Below, piece by piece: positions 1-8,102 of a stretch of DNA of 64,000 nucleotides. The stretch lies in assembly GCA_963811255.1 (NCBI GenBank), contig CAWEQI010000004.1:101268-165267 (forward strand). Reading direction: 5' to 3'. Origin of the DNA: Croceibacterium_B sp963811255. Its GTDB lineage: Bacteria; Pseudomonadota; Alphaproteobacteria; Sphingomonadales; Sphingomonadaceae. The stretch's first letter is position 1. Each line of letters begins with the position of its first letter. The position numbers and the translations under genes are program-made. Below the pieces are notes generated by a model. The model was given only the letters and a program-made list of their open reading frames with translations. It was not told the DNA's origin and made no database searches.

Positions 1-45
1 CGGGGGAGGGCAAAAGAGCGGCCAAAGATGGGGGAGAATCCCAAA

Positions 46-1635
46 ATGACCGCCAAGACCATCCTCGCGCTCGGCGCCGCCACGGCCGCGCTGGCCTTCG
101 CCTCGCCCGCCGCGGCGAAAAACTGCGCCAGCCTCGCCGGGCTCCAGCTCGACGGCAAGGTCACCTCGGCCGCGCTGGTCCCGGCGGGCCAGTTCACCGA
201 GCCGCGCGGCCCCGGCCTGCCGCCCGGCGTCGGCGGCGCCGATTACAAGGGCCTGCCCGAATTCTGCCGGGTGCAGGCGACGCTCACCCCGACCAGGGAT
301 TCCGACATCAAGGTCGAAGTCTGGCTCCCGGCCAGCGGCTGGAACGGCAAGTTCGTCGCCGTCGGCAACGGCGTCTGGGCCGGCCAGCTCAGCTACTCTG
401 CGATGGCCGATCCGCTCAAGCGCGGCTACGCGGTCGCCACCACCAACACCGGGCACAGCGGCAGCGGGATGGAGGCCAAATTTGCCGTCGGGCATCCCGA
501 GAAGCTGATCGACTTCGGCTATCGCGCGGTTCACGAAATGGTCGTCACCGGCAAGGCGGTGATCTCGGCGTATTACGACAAGGCGGCGGCGAAATCGTAC
601 TGGGATTCGTGCTCGACCGGCGGCCGCCAGGGGCTGATGGAAGCCTATCGCTACCCGGCCGATTTCAACGCGATCAGCGCCAAGGCCCCGGCCAACCCGA
701 TGACCGGGCTGATGGTCCAGTCGATGTGGGCCGGCTGGGCGCCCAAGCACGCGCCCAACGCCGCGCTCGATCGGCAAACGATGGCCATGGTCCATGCCGC
801 GGTGATCAAGGAGTGCGACGCGAAGGACGGACTCGCCGACGGGCTGATCGAAGACCCGCACAAGTGCGGCTTCGATCCCGCCACGCTGATGTGCAAGCCG
901 GGCCAGACCAGTGGGTGCCTAAACCCCGACCAGGTCGAGGCGCTGCACATGATCTACGGCGGGGTGCGCGACAGGAACGGCCATGTGATCATGCCCGGCT
1001 GGCCGGTCGGCAGCGAGGTGCAGCTCGCCCTGCTGCTCGGCGGCAACGAGCCGTTTCCGGTGGCGACCAACTATTTCCGCGAGCTGGTCTATGGCGGCCA
1101 GCCGAACTGGGACTGGAAGGTTTCCGACTACGGCCAGGAGCTGGCCGACGCGCGCGCCTATGGTGCCAAGATCCTCGACGTGCCGCCCGATGGGCTCGAA
1201 CCGTTCTTCGCCCGCGGCGGCAAGCTGCTGATGAGCCACGGCTGGACCGACGGGCTGATCCCGGCAAACAACTCGGTGATGTTCTACACCAACATGCTCA
1301 AGGCCATCCCCGCCTCGCAGGCGCGCGGCCAGGCGCGGCTGTTCATGGTGCCGGGCATGGACCACTGCGGCGGCGGCGAAGGCGCTTCGACCTATGACAC
1401 GCTCGGCACGATCGACGCCTGGGCGACCACAGGTCGTGCTCCGGAGCGCATTATCGCCACCCGCGAACCCTCGCCCAATCCGAACGCGCCCAAGCTGCCG
1501 CCGATCAGCCGCCCGCTGTGCCCCTATCCCCTGATCGCCCGCTACGATGGGAAGGGCGATCCGGCCAAGGCGGACAGCTTTACGTGCGGGAATGCTCCAG
1601 CTGGAAGCGCCGGTTACTCCGGAGAGCGCGGCTAA
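46..1635 (+). CDS. Tannase/feruloyl-esterase family exported hydrolase
   Basis: Serine hydrolase of the tannase/feruloyl esterase/MHETase family, expected to cleave esters of aromatic acids outside the cytoplasm. The 529-residue product begins with a Sec-type signal peptide ending near ASPAAAK. It carries the family nucleophile motif CSTGGRQG around residue 190 and a C-terminal DHCGGGEG, giving the CS-D-HC arrangement in which a disulfide joins the Ser and His neighbourhoods. An in-frame ATG at 28 also exists, but ATG 46 has GGGGGAG nine bases upstream and is preferred. It converges with the flavocytochrome operon that ends at 1644. The family call is firm; the substrate (gallate, ferulate or other ester) cannot be read from sequence. 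Confidence 0.88.
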   Translation: MTAKTILALGAATAALAFASPAAAKNCASLAGLQLDGKVTSAALVPAGQFTEPRGPGLPPGVGGADYKGLPEFCRVQATLTPTRDSDIKVEVWLPASGWNGKFVAVGNGVWAGQLSYSAMADPLKRGYAVATTNTGHSGSGMEAKFAVGHPEKLIDFGYRAVHEMVVTGKAVISAYYDKAAAKSYWDSCSTGGRQGLMEAYRYPADFNAISAKAPANPMTGLMVQSMWAGWAPKHAPNAALDRQTMAMVHAAVIKECDAKDGLADGLIEDPHKCGFDPATLMCKPGQTSGCLNPDQVEALHMIYGGVRDRNGHVIMPGWPVGSEVQLALLLGGNEPFPVATNYFRELVYGGQPNWDWKVSDYGQELADARAYGAKILDVPPDGLEPFFARGGKLLMSHGWTDGLIPANNSVMFYTNMLKAIPASQARGQARLFMVPGMDHCGGGEGASTYDTLGTIDAWATTGRAPERIIATREPSPNPNAPKLPPISRPLCPYPLIARYDGKGDPAKADSFTCGNAPAGSAGYSGERG

Positions 1636-1643
1636 GGTCCGCG

Positions 1644-2054
1644 TCAGGCCCTCGGCGCCAGCGCCCACGCGAGCGCGTGGTCGCCGTCGAGCGGGCGGCC
1701 GGCGGCGATCATGTCATTCAGGCCTTGCCCGTCCCAGGCGACCGGGACGTAGCCCGCCTCGCGCGCGACATCCTCGATCAGGACCTTGTCGGATTGGCGG
1801 CTGATGCCGGCGACCAGCCACGGGCGGCCTTCGAGTGCCTGGCGCGTAAAGCGCACCGGATCGCCGCTTATCGCCAGAACCGTGTGGCCCTGCGCCTTGC
1901 CCGCGAGCGCCAGGCGCCGCCCGGCGTCGAGCGCCGGATCGTGCAGCATGAGCACCTTGCCGTTGCCGCCGTTGCGGCGCCACTTGGGGAGGCCGGTGAG
2001 CAGGGGCGCGGCCACAGCACCCATCAGCGTATCCCGCCGGCTGGCGCGGATCAT
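1644..2054 (-). CDS. Small protein of unknown function, third gene of flavocytochrome operon
   Basis: 136 residues, not recognised. The N-terminus has a twin-arginine-like stretch (ASRRDTLMGAVAAP) and a short hydrophobic segment, so export or membrane association is possible. The rest looks like a small alpha/beta domain (KVLMLHDPALDAG, GDPVRFTRQALEG, WLVAGISRQSDKVLIEDVAREAG). Its ATG overlaps the stop of the cytochrome gene as ATGA, so it is translationally coupled to the flavoprotein/cytochrome pair. That coupling implies a role in maturation, transport or regulation of the complex, but this is inference only. Confidence 0.75.
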   Translation of the reverse strand: MIRASRRDTLMGAVAAPLLTGLPKWRRNGGNGKVLMLHDPALDAGRRLALAGKAQGHTVLAISGDPVRFTRQALEGRPWLVAGISRQSDKVLIEDVAREAGYVPVAWDGQGLNDMIAAGRPLDGDHALAWALAPRA

Positions 2055-2467
2055 TTCGGGCCTCCCACCGCCGCGGGATGCGGCCCGGCGGCGAGGTAAT
2101 CGGCGATCTGCTTCAACTCGGCGTCGCTCACCTCGCCCGGCGGGATCGGCGGCATGTTGCCGAGGCCCCGGCGGGCGAACGTGGTCACGTACTGCGCGGT
2201 GAGGTTGTCGCGCAGCTCGAGGTTGGGCTGGTCTAGCCGGCGGGCGAGCAGGCCGTAGCCCATCCCGTTGGGCCCGTGGCACATCGCGCAATGCTCCACA
2301 TATAGCTTCTCGCCCCCGGTGGCGTTCGGCCGGTCGACCAGGGTGATCGGCTTGGGCATCGGCGGCGGGCCTTTCGACGGCGGCGGCTTGTCCTGCGCCA
2401 TGGCCATTGCCCCGGCGGCGAAGGCCAGCGTGGTGACGATGGCGAAGGGGGCGCGGAGCGCGCTCAT
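2051..2467 (-). CDS. Cytochrome c subunit of p-cresol methylhydroxylase-like complex
   Basis: 138-residue periplasmic c-type cytochrome. A signal peptide (about residues 1-22, ending AMAMAQ) precedes a proline-rich linker, then the haem-binding CAMCH motif and a downstream GNMPPIPP that supplies a likely axial Met. In p-cresol methylhydroxylases and related hydroxylases, such a subunit accepts electrons from the covalent FAD of the partner. The start codon overlaps the flavoprotein stop as ATGA and the stop overlaps the next start as ATGA, so three proteins are translationally coupled. pchC-like, though the exact substrate is unknown. Confidence 0.85.
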   Translation of the reverse strand: MSALRAPFAIVTTLAFAAGAMAMAQDKPPPSKGPPPMPKPITLVDRPNATGGEKLYVEHCAMCHGPNGMGYGLLARRLDQPNLELRDNLTAQYVTTFARRGLGNMPPIPPGEVSDAELKQIADYLAAGPHPAAVGGPK

Positions 2468-4026
2468 GCCTTGCGCTCCCCGGCGTAGTTGGTGGGCCAG
2501 ATGCCGCTTTTCCCCGGCGAAAGGATGCCGTTCGGGTCGAGCGCGTTCTTGACCTTCTCGTTGAGCTTTCTCAGCGCGTGGCCGTTCCAGTCGTAGGTGT
2601 CGGCGACCAGGTCCATGTAATCGAGATGCGTGCGGTATTCGCCGTAGCCTTGCGCCTTGGCGTCGGCCACCAGCGCGCGGAAGAACGGATCGATCCGCGC
2701 CATCATTTTCGGGTCGTCCTTGTTGAAGATCATCGCGTTGACGTTGATCAGGTGGCGCTCGCCGAAGGCGAAGCTGCCCTGGTAGTCCATGCCGTATTCC
2801 TTGTAGCGGGCGTAAGTCCGCTTGAACTGCGCCAGCGCGGCGCTGCCGTCCTGCGGCAGCAGGGGCGAAAAGCCGATGTGCCCGCCCTGCCCGCCATACC
2901 AGTTGACGCTCTGCATCGGGAAGGTCGCCGGCGTGCCGGTGAACGGCGTATACTCGATCGGCTGCCCTTTCACCCAGCTGGTCGGCTTGATCGACAGCGG
3001 GCCGATGTCGGTCATCGCCTTTTCGAGCACCCTGTAGGCCGCCTTGTTGATCTCCTCGCGGCCGTAGAGCCTGAGCGAAACGCCCCACCAGCCGATGCCG
3101 AACTTCTTGCGGATCGCGTCGATGACGCTGTCGTCGAGCGCGCCGGGCTTGTCTGTCCAGTCGGTTCGCCGGGTGAGCACCGCGGCGGCGCGCAGCCAGT
3201 TGCCGATGGTCGGGTTTTGCCGCAGCAGCCCCTCGCGCCTCAGCGGCCCGATGGTGTCGACCATCGCCTTCAAATCCTCGGGCTTGTCGAACTCGACGTC
3301 CATGCCCATCAGGCTCTCGGGCTCGGACATCAGCCACATGTTGGCCTTGGTCACGATGCCGAAGTTCGACTGCACGAACAGCTGGTCCCACGCCGGGCCG
3401 TAGCCGAACGGATAGAGTCCCCAGGTCGGCGCATTGGAAAACGCGCCCATGCCGGTGCGGACCACCTCGCCGGTCGGCAGCACCACCTCGAGGCCGCACA
3501 GGTTCTTGGTGTTCTCGCCATAGGGCGTGTAGCCGACCCCGCGGTCGAGCGCGTTGCCGATCACCGAGCCCCAAGAGTTCGCCGGGGTCGAGAGCCAGTA
3601 GGGCAGCTTGTGCTGCTGGATGTAGTCGTAAAGGTCGTAGAACCCCACGCCGGGCTCGACCGTGACCACGCCGTTGGCCTCGTCGAACTCGATCTTCTTC
3701 ATCCGCGACAGGTCGAGCACCACGCTGCCGGAAAGCTCGGGCGCGGTGCCGCCGTAGCCGAGGTTCTTGCCCCGGCTCCACGCCCACAGCGGCAGGCGGA
3801 ACTGGTTGGCGATCCTGACCGCCGCCTGCACTTCCTCGACGCTGGTGGGCGCGATTGCCCCGGAGGGATGGTGCCGCGCATCGTCGACCGCGAACTTGTC
3901 GCGATAGCTGACCCGGTCGACATCGGTGAAGAACACCTTGTCGGCGCCAAGCGCGGCCTCGAACGCCTTCTGCGCCTGGCCCATCTTGGCCGCGGTGAAG
4001 CTGGGTGGAAGGGGTATGTCTGCCAT
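2464..4026 (-). CDS. FAD-linked oxidase, 4-cresol dehydrogenase/vanillyl-alcohol-oxidase family
   Basis: 520-residue flavoprotein of the VAO/PCMH family, the usual length for a 4-cresol dehydrogenase or eugenol hydroxylase flavin subunit. An N-terminal PCMH-type FAD-binding domain is visible (SVEEVQAAVRIANQFRLPLW, RGKNLGYGG, VVLDLSRMKKI, EPGVGFYDLYDYI), followed by the cap domain. The expected reaction is oxidation of a para-alkyl phenol through a quinone methide, with electrons passed to the coupled cytochrome c. The covalent FAD-linking residue was not assigned. The protein has no signal peptide although its partner does, as in known PCMHs, where the flavin subunit reaches the periplasm with help. 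Substrate unresolved: p-cresol, eugenol or a lignin-derived 4-alkylphenol. Confidence 0.88.
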   Translation of the reverse strand: MADIPLPPSFTAAKMGQAQKAFEAALGADKVFFTDVDRVSYRDKFAVDDARHHPSGAIAPTSVEEVQAAVRIANQFRLPLWAWSRGKNLGYGGTAPELSGSVVLDLSRMKKIEFDEANGVVTVEPGVGFYDLYDYIQQHKLPYWLSTPANSWGSVIGNALDRGVGYTPYGENTKNLCGLEVVLPTGEVVRTGMGAFSNAPTWGLYPFGYGPAWDQLFVQSNFGIVTKANMWLMSEPESLMGMDVEFDKPEDLKAMVDTIGPLRREGLLRQNPTIGNWLRAAAVLTRRTDWTDKPGALDDSVIDAIRKKFGIGWWGVSLRLYGREEINKAAYRVLEKAMTDIGPLSIKPTSWVKGQPIEYTPFTGTPATFPMQSVNWYGGQGGHIGFSPLLPQDGSAALAQFKRTYARYKEYGMDYQGSFAFGERHLINVNAMIFNKDDPKMMARIDPFFRALVADAKAQGYGEYRTHLDYMDLVADTYDWNGHALRKLNEKVKNALDPNGILSPGKSGIWPTNYAGERKA

Positions 4027-4060
4027 TCTGTGCTCGCTCTAGTGTCCTTCTGTGCGCCTG

Positions 4061-4085
4061 CTAGGGTCCTTTGTGCACACCCTAG
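4061..4085. terminator. Inverted repeat in the gap between SDR and flavocytochrome operon
   Basis: CTAGGGT at 4061-4067 pairs perfectly with ACCCTAG at 4079-4085, with an 11-base spacer. The right arm covers the SDR stop codon. It may end the SDR transcript or be an operator for the flavoprotein operon that starts at 4026. There is no T-run, so the terminator call is weak. Confidence 0.3.
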
Positions 4086-4846
4086 CCCGAAGCCCATTGG
4101 GTCCGTGCCGGAGGGCGGGCGCCCGCATCCAGCCGCACGACTTCACCGTTGATCAGCGGTGTGCGGATGAGGAATTCGGCGACCGCGGCGTATTCGTCGG
4201 CGGTCCCGGCGCGCTTGGGAAACTCGTTGTCCTTCAACAGCTCGTCGACGAAGTCCGGCGGCAACATCGCCACCATCGGGGTGTCCATGAACCCCGGTGC
4301 GACGGCGTTCACCCGGATCGCGTGATGCGACAAATCGCGCGCCCAGACCAGGGTTAGCGCTGCCAGCGCGGCCTTGGCCGCGGTGTAGGCGCCCATGCCT
4401 TCCTGGCCCTCGAAGCTGGCGATGGAACAAGTGTTGACGATCACCCCGCGCTCGCCGTCGGGGCCGAACGGGCGGTTGGATATCATCCGGTGCGAAACGT
4501 AAGCGGCGACTTGCGTGGCGCCGGTCAGATTGACCGCGATGACCTTGCGGAACTGATCCATGTCCGCCGGACCCTCCGGCGTGGCAAGCGCGCCGAGCCC
4601 GCCGATTCCGGCGTTGTTGAGCAGGATGTGAATCTCGCCGTAGCGCTCGGCGACTTGCGCCACCGCCGCCTTGACCGAAGCTTCGTCGCTCACGTCGCAG
4701 GCGATGAAATCGGCGCCCGCCGGCGGTTTGCCGGCGCAATCGAGCGAAACGACGCTCGCGCCGGCCCGCAGCAGCCGGTGCACGCCGCCTTCGCCGAGGC
4801 CCGAATTTCCGCCGGTGACGACGGCCAGCTTGCCGCTCGGATCCAC
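4082..4846 (-). CDS. Short-chain dehydrogenase/reductase
   Basis: Classical SDR of about 254 residues. The Rossmann glycine motif is TGGNSGLGEG, NNAG is present (LLNNAGIGG), the catalytic Tyr-Lys is YTAAK with an upstream Ser (CSIAS), and the C-terminal part has PGFMDTPM. A GTG at 4846 has GAGAGG five bases upstream and is preferred over the in-frame ATG at 4876, which has no such site. It probably oxidises or reduces an alcohol or ketone intermediate of the surrounding aromatic pathway. It is divergent from the DUF8021/MFS operon with a palindromic operator between them. Confidence 0.85.
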   Translation of the reverse strand: MDPSGKLAVVTGGNSGLGEGGVHRLLRAGASVVSLDCAGKPPAGADFIACDVSDEASVKAAVAQVAERYGEIHILLNNAGIGGLGALATPEGPADMDQFRKVIAVNLTGATQVAAYVSHRMISNRPFGPDGERGVIVNTCSIASFEGQEGMGAYTAAKAALAALTLVWARDLSHHAIRVNAVAPGFMDTPMVAMLPPDFVDELLKDNEFPKRAGTADEYAAVAEFLIRTPLINGEVVRLDAGARPPARTQWASG

Positions 4847-4889
4847 TATCCTCTCCCGCCGCCCAAAAACCATCAAGCGCCAGCGACTT

Positions 4890-4901
4890 TAACGCTCGTT
4901 A
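4890..4901. promoter_or_regulatory. Palindromic operator candidate TAACGCTCGTTA
   Basis: Arms TAACG/CGTTA with a two-base centre, in the divergent gap between the SDR (start 4846) and the DUF8021-like gene (start 4945). The same 12-mer recurs exactly at 18291-18302 and nearly so at 8034-8045. The recurrence in three divergent promoter gaps supports a regulator site; the protein that binds is inferred. Confidence 0.6.
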
Positions 4902-4944
4902 CTTTTCCGGTAGCACCGGCGCGAGTCAAGCCAAGGGGAGAGAT

Positions 4945-5805
4945 TTGGCCACCCGCAGCGATCTTTATGCCGCGCTCGATCGCTATCTTGCGGCGCTTCT
5001 GGCACGCGATCCCGCGCGGCTCGAGTGGGCGGATGACGCGCTGGTGACGGAGAACAACGTCGCGCTCGAACCGGGCGACGGGCTGTGGGGTACGATCACC
5101 GAGCAAGGCCCGTACGATTTGCGCTTCGCCGATGTCGAGACGGGCCAGGTCGCGCTGTTCACCACGGTGACCGAAACTCGCGACAGTTCGGCCGCGTGCA
5201 TCCGTTTGGGGCTGCTCGGCGACGTCGTCGCCGAAGTCGAGACGATCGTCGTTCGCCAGGCCGACGAGGCGCTGGTGTTTCCCGATCCGAAGTTCGAGAC
5301 CAAGCCGGTGATGGAAGAGATCGTGCCGGAAACCGAACGCTCCCTGCCGGTCGAGATGATGGCCTTGGCCGACGGCTATTTCTCGACCCTCGAACGCAAC
5401 GACGGCACCATCCGCACCCGCTTCCATCCCGGCTGCAACCGGGTCGAGAACGGCGTGCAGACGACCAACAATCCGGGCTTCTTCGTTCCGGTTGCCGGCC
5501 TTCCCTGCGAGGAGCAGTTCCGCCTCGGCAACTATCGCTACGACGACCGCCTGCGCGGCCGCCGCTATCCACTCATCGACGAAGAACGGGGCATCGTCCT
5601 CGCCCACGGCTTCATCGATCATTGCGGCCGCCTGGGAGACTATCAGCTGACCGACGGCACCCCGGTGGCCAGCCCGATCCGCCGCCCGCACACGTTCTAC
5701 CTGTCCGAAGCGTTCAAGATCAGGCAGGGGGCAATCGAGCAGATCGAGGCGAACTTCATCACCGTCCCCTATCACATGCCCAGCCCGTGGGACGCGCGCG
5801 GATGA
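4945..5805 (+). CDS. DUF8021-like / NTF2-like two-domain protein
   Basis: 286 residues with a TTG start at 4945, supported by AGGGGAG five bases upstream. The N-terminal half resembles an NTF2-like fold and the C-terminal half contains YFSTLERNDG, NRVENGVQTT, RRYPLIDEERGIVLAHGFIDH and a final hydrophobic strand, features shared with the protein at 32020. Homologues accompany catabolic genes in sphingomonads and fungi, but no reaction is established. The stop overlaps the MFS start (ATGA), so the two form an operon, suggesting that it acts on the imported compound or a product of it. Confidence 0.75.
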   Translation: MATRSDLYAALDRYLAALLARDPARLEWADDALVTENNVALEPGDGLWGTITEQGPYDLRFADVETGQVALFTTVTETRDSSAACIRLGLLGDVVAEVETIVVRQADEALVFPDPKFETKPVMEEIVPETERSLPVEMMALADGYFSTLERNDGTIRTRFHPGCNRVENGVQTTNNPGFFVPVAGLPCEEQFRLGNYRYDDRLRGRRYPLIDEERGIVLAHGFIDHCGRLGDYQLTDGTPVASPIRRPHTFYLSEAFKIRQGAIEQIEANFITVPYHMPSPWDARG

Positions 5806-7019
5806 CCGGCCCCCGCCGCATCGTCGCGCTGGTGCTGCTCGCCTGCGTGTTCGTGATGGAGGGCTACGATCTCAACGCGATGGCCCTTGCCGTGCCGCGG
5901 CTGAAGGACGCGCTCGGGCTGGAGCCGACATCGTTCGGCTGGGTGTTCTCCGCCCTGCTGGTCGGGATCGGCGTCGGCGGCGCGACGCTGGCGCCGCTCG
6001 GCGATCGGATCGGGCGGCGGCCGCTGATCGTGTTCGGCTGCCTCGGGGTGGCGCTGTCGACGCTCGCCACGTCGCTTTCGGCGACCATTCCCGCATTCCT
6101 CGTCTGGCGCTTTCTTACCGGTTTCGCACTCGGCGCCTGCCTGCCCAATGTCAGCGCGCTTTCCGCCGAACTGGCGCCCGAGCGGCTGCGGGCGACGCTG
6201 ATGTCGGTGGTTTCCGCGGGCATCCCCCTAGGTCTCGCCGCAGCCGGGCTGTTGACCCCGGCGGTGGTCGCTGCCGGCGGCTGGCAGGGATTGTTCGTCG
6301 TCCCCGGCCTCTTCGCCGCCCTGCTCGCCCTCCTGCTCGGCTTCATTCTAGCGGGCGGTGTGCCGGAGCCCTTGCCCGGAGCGCCGGTCAAATCGAAAAT
6401 GCCGCAGATGGAGCTGTTCCGCGCGCCCTGGCTGCTACCGTTCGCGGTCGTCGCCGCGGCGCTGGCGCTGAACGCAATGAACCTTTACTTCCTCAACTCC
6501 TGGGTTCCGACCGTGCTTCCGCTGGCCGGATTCTCGCTCGACGCGGCGGCGCGGGTCGCCGGCGAGGTGCAACTTGCCGGACTTGTCTTGGGCATTCTCG
6601 TCAGCCTCCTAATCGACCGGTGGCGGCCCGGTCCGACGCTGGTCGGCGCCTTCGGTCTGATGGCGGTCTGCTTCCTGGCGATCGGCGCCACCGCCCCCGA
6701 TCCGACCCGCTGGACGCTGCTGCTGATGGTCGGCGTCGGCGGGGCATCCGCCGGGGGCATGGCGCTGCCGGCGCTATGTGCATACCTGTTTCCGCCGCGG
6801 CTGCTGTCCTCCGCGGTGGGCATGGGCATCCTGGTCGGCCGCATCGGCGCCATCCTCGGCCCGCCGCTCGGCGAGGCGCTGCTGAGCCGCGACGTGGCCC
6901 CGAACCTGTTCCTCGCCGCCGCCGCCGGGCCCGCCGCGCTGTGTGCGCTGGTCAGCCTCGCCGTCCCCGCCGCGCTGGCGGTACGCAAGCGGCAGGAACT
7001 CGCCCCCGCTACGGCCTGA
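5802..7019 (+). CDS. MFS transporter, aromatic acid:H+ symporter type
   Basis: 405-residue integral membrane protein with twelve predicted hydrophobic segments. The first helix contains EGYDLNAMA, matching the acidic GYD motif of the AAHS family, and the loop between helices 2 and 3 has GDRIGRRPL, the MFS signature. The start overlaps the upstream stop, so translation is coupled. It likely imports an aromatic acid used by the cluster. The last 11 bases overlap the convergent NTF2-like gene. Confidence 0.85.
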   Translation: MTGPRRIVALVLLACVFVMEGYDLNAMALAVPRLKDALGLEPTSFGWVFSALLVGIGVGGATLAPLGDRIGRRPLIVFGCLGVALSTLATSLSATIPAFLVWRFLTGFALGACLPNVSALSAELAPERLRATLMSVVSAGIPLGLAAAGLLTPAVVAAGGWQGLFVVPGLFAALLALLLGFILAGGVPEPLPGAPVKSKMPQMELFRAPWLLPFAVVAAALALNAMNLYFLNSWVPTVLPLAGFSLDAAARVAGEVQLAGLVLGILVSLLIDRWRPGPTLVGAFGLMAVCFLAIGATAPDPTRWTLLLMVGVGGASAGGMALPALCAYLFPPRLLSSAVGMGILVGRIGAILGPPLGEALLSRDVAPNLFLAAAAGPAALCALVSLAVPAALAVRKRQELAPATA

Positions 7020-7440
7020 AGTCGAGCCCGCCGATCCGCTCGGCGAAGCGCCAGCCGTCTTCGGTCAGCACCATGAGATCGCGGAAGGTGCCGACGATCG
7101 GCGAATCGGCGTTCATCGCCGGCAGCTCGCCGCGGGTTGCCGGGTCGCCCTGGTAAAGCACGATCACGCTGAACGCGCGCGCCGTCGCGGGGCCTTCCAC
7201 GTCGACCACCGTATTAGCAATCACGTGCCGCTGGGCGCGCGGCGGGCGGGCGCGGAAGCTGGCCAGGATCGACGCGCGGCCGACGATGAACTCATCCGGA
7301 TTGCTTGGCCGGGCGAAGCGCGCGTCTTCGGTGTAGAGATCGGCGACCGCTTCCCAGTCCTGTGCGTCGTTCAAGTTGACATAGCGCCGGATCAGCCGCT
7401 CGCAGTCGTGCTCGATCGCGTGGCGCTCGTCGCGGTCCAT
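7009..7440 (-). CDS. NTF2/SnoaL-like protein
   Basis: 143-residue single-domain NTF2-like protein (SnoaL_4 type) with the opening helix pattern IRRYVNLNDAQDWEAVADLYTEDARF and later strands GTFRDLMVLTEDGWRFAER. Such domains act as small isomerases, hydratases or dioxygenase beta subunits; no catalytic assignment is possible here. It lies one base downstream of the MarR gene on the same strand, so it is probably co-transcribed with the regulator. Confidence 0.8.
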   Translation of the reverse strand: MDRDERHAIEHDCERLIRRYVNLNDAQDWEAVADLYTEDARFARPSNPDEFIVGRASILASFRARPPRAQRHVIANTVVDVEGPATARAFSVIVLYQGDPATRGELPAMNADSPIVGTFRDLMVLTEDGWRFAERIGGLDFRP

Positions 7441-7441
7441 C

Positions 7442-7990
7442 TCAGTCGCCCTCGGACTCGGAAGCAGGACGCGTGCGCTCGAGGAACAGCGAGCGGCCCT
7501 TCTCGTCGGTCGCCTCGAGCCGGGCGATCAGCTTGCTCGCGAGTTCGTCGAGCTTGGCCTGGTCGGCCTCGCTCAGGCCGCCGAGCAAGTAGTCAGCCAC
7601 CGCCTGCGTCTGCGGGCGCATCAGCTCGTAGAGGCGGCGCCCCTCCGGCGTCAGCTTGAGGACCTTGCGCCGGCGGTTGTGCGGATCGGGCTCGATGGTG
7701 ATGCGCCCGTGCCGCTCGAGCGTCTGCACCGCGCGGCTGACGCTCATTGCGTTGACGCCGGTGTGCTCGGCCAATTCGTGGCTGGCGCTCGCCCCCAGGC
7801 GGCCGATCGCCATCAGCAGGCGAAATTCGTTCAGGCTGACGTTGTGGCGATGCGACAGGTGAGTCGAGAACGGCGCCATCAGCCGGTTGTTGAGCTTCAG
7901 CAGCCGATGCAGCGTGCCGACGCGTCCGGTCGGTTCGCTGACCTTCAGTTGCCGCTCGTCGATCTTTTCGTGCCGTCCCAAGGTCCCCAC
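7442..7990 (-). CDS. MarR family transcriptional regulator
   Basis: 182 residues. A winged helix-turn-helix spans about residues 50-110 (NEFRLLMAIGRLG, SHELAEHTGVNAMSVSRAVQTLERHGRI, DPHNRRRKVLKLTPEGRRLYELM), typical of MarR repressors of aromatic catabolism such as those for ferulate, syringate or vanillate pathways. It is divergent from the dioxygenase gene, and a palindrome at 8034 lies between them. It is the only regulator gene next to any of the three copies of that palindrome and is therefore the best candidate to bind it. Confidence 0.9.
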   Translation of the reverse strand: MGTLGRHEKIDERQLKVSEPTGRVGTLHRLLKLNNRLMAPFSTHLSHRHNVSLNEFRLLMAIGRLGASASHELAEHTGVNAMSVSRAVQTLERHGRITIEPDPHNRRRKVLKLTPEGRRLYELMRPQTQAVADYLLGGLSEADQAKLDELASKLIARLEATDEKGRSLFLERTRPASESEGD

Positions 7991-8033
7991 CTTCCCAATT
8001 GCGCCCGGTCAAAGCGCTCCCTTGTCACGACTG

Positions 8034-8045
8034 TAACAGGCGTTA
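8034..8045. promoter_or_regulatory. Palindromic operator candidate TAACAGGCGTTA
   Basis: Lies between the MarR gene (start 7990) and the dioxygenase (start 8103). It extends to GTAAC-AGGC-GTTAC at 8033-8046 and matches the TAACGCTCGTTA sites at 4890 and 18291 in nine of twelve positions. Likely autoregulatory for MarR. Confidence 0.6.
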
Positions 8046-8102
8046 CGGTTCCAAGCCAAGAATCAATGGGAGACTCTCCCGGCTTAGAGGAGATTGAAGG
8101 CC

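Noticed and set aside
2578..4152. 524-codon plus-strand frame opposite the flavoprotein
   Set aside because: Antisense shadow of a well-supported gene.
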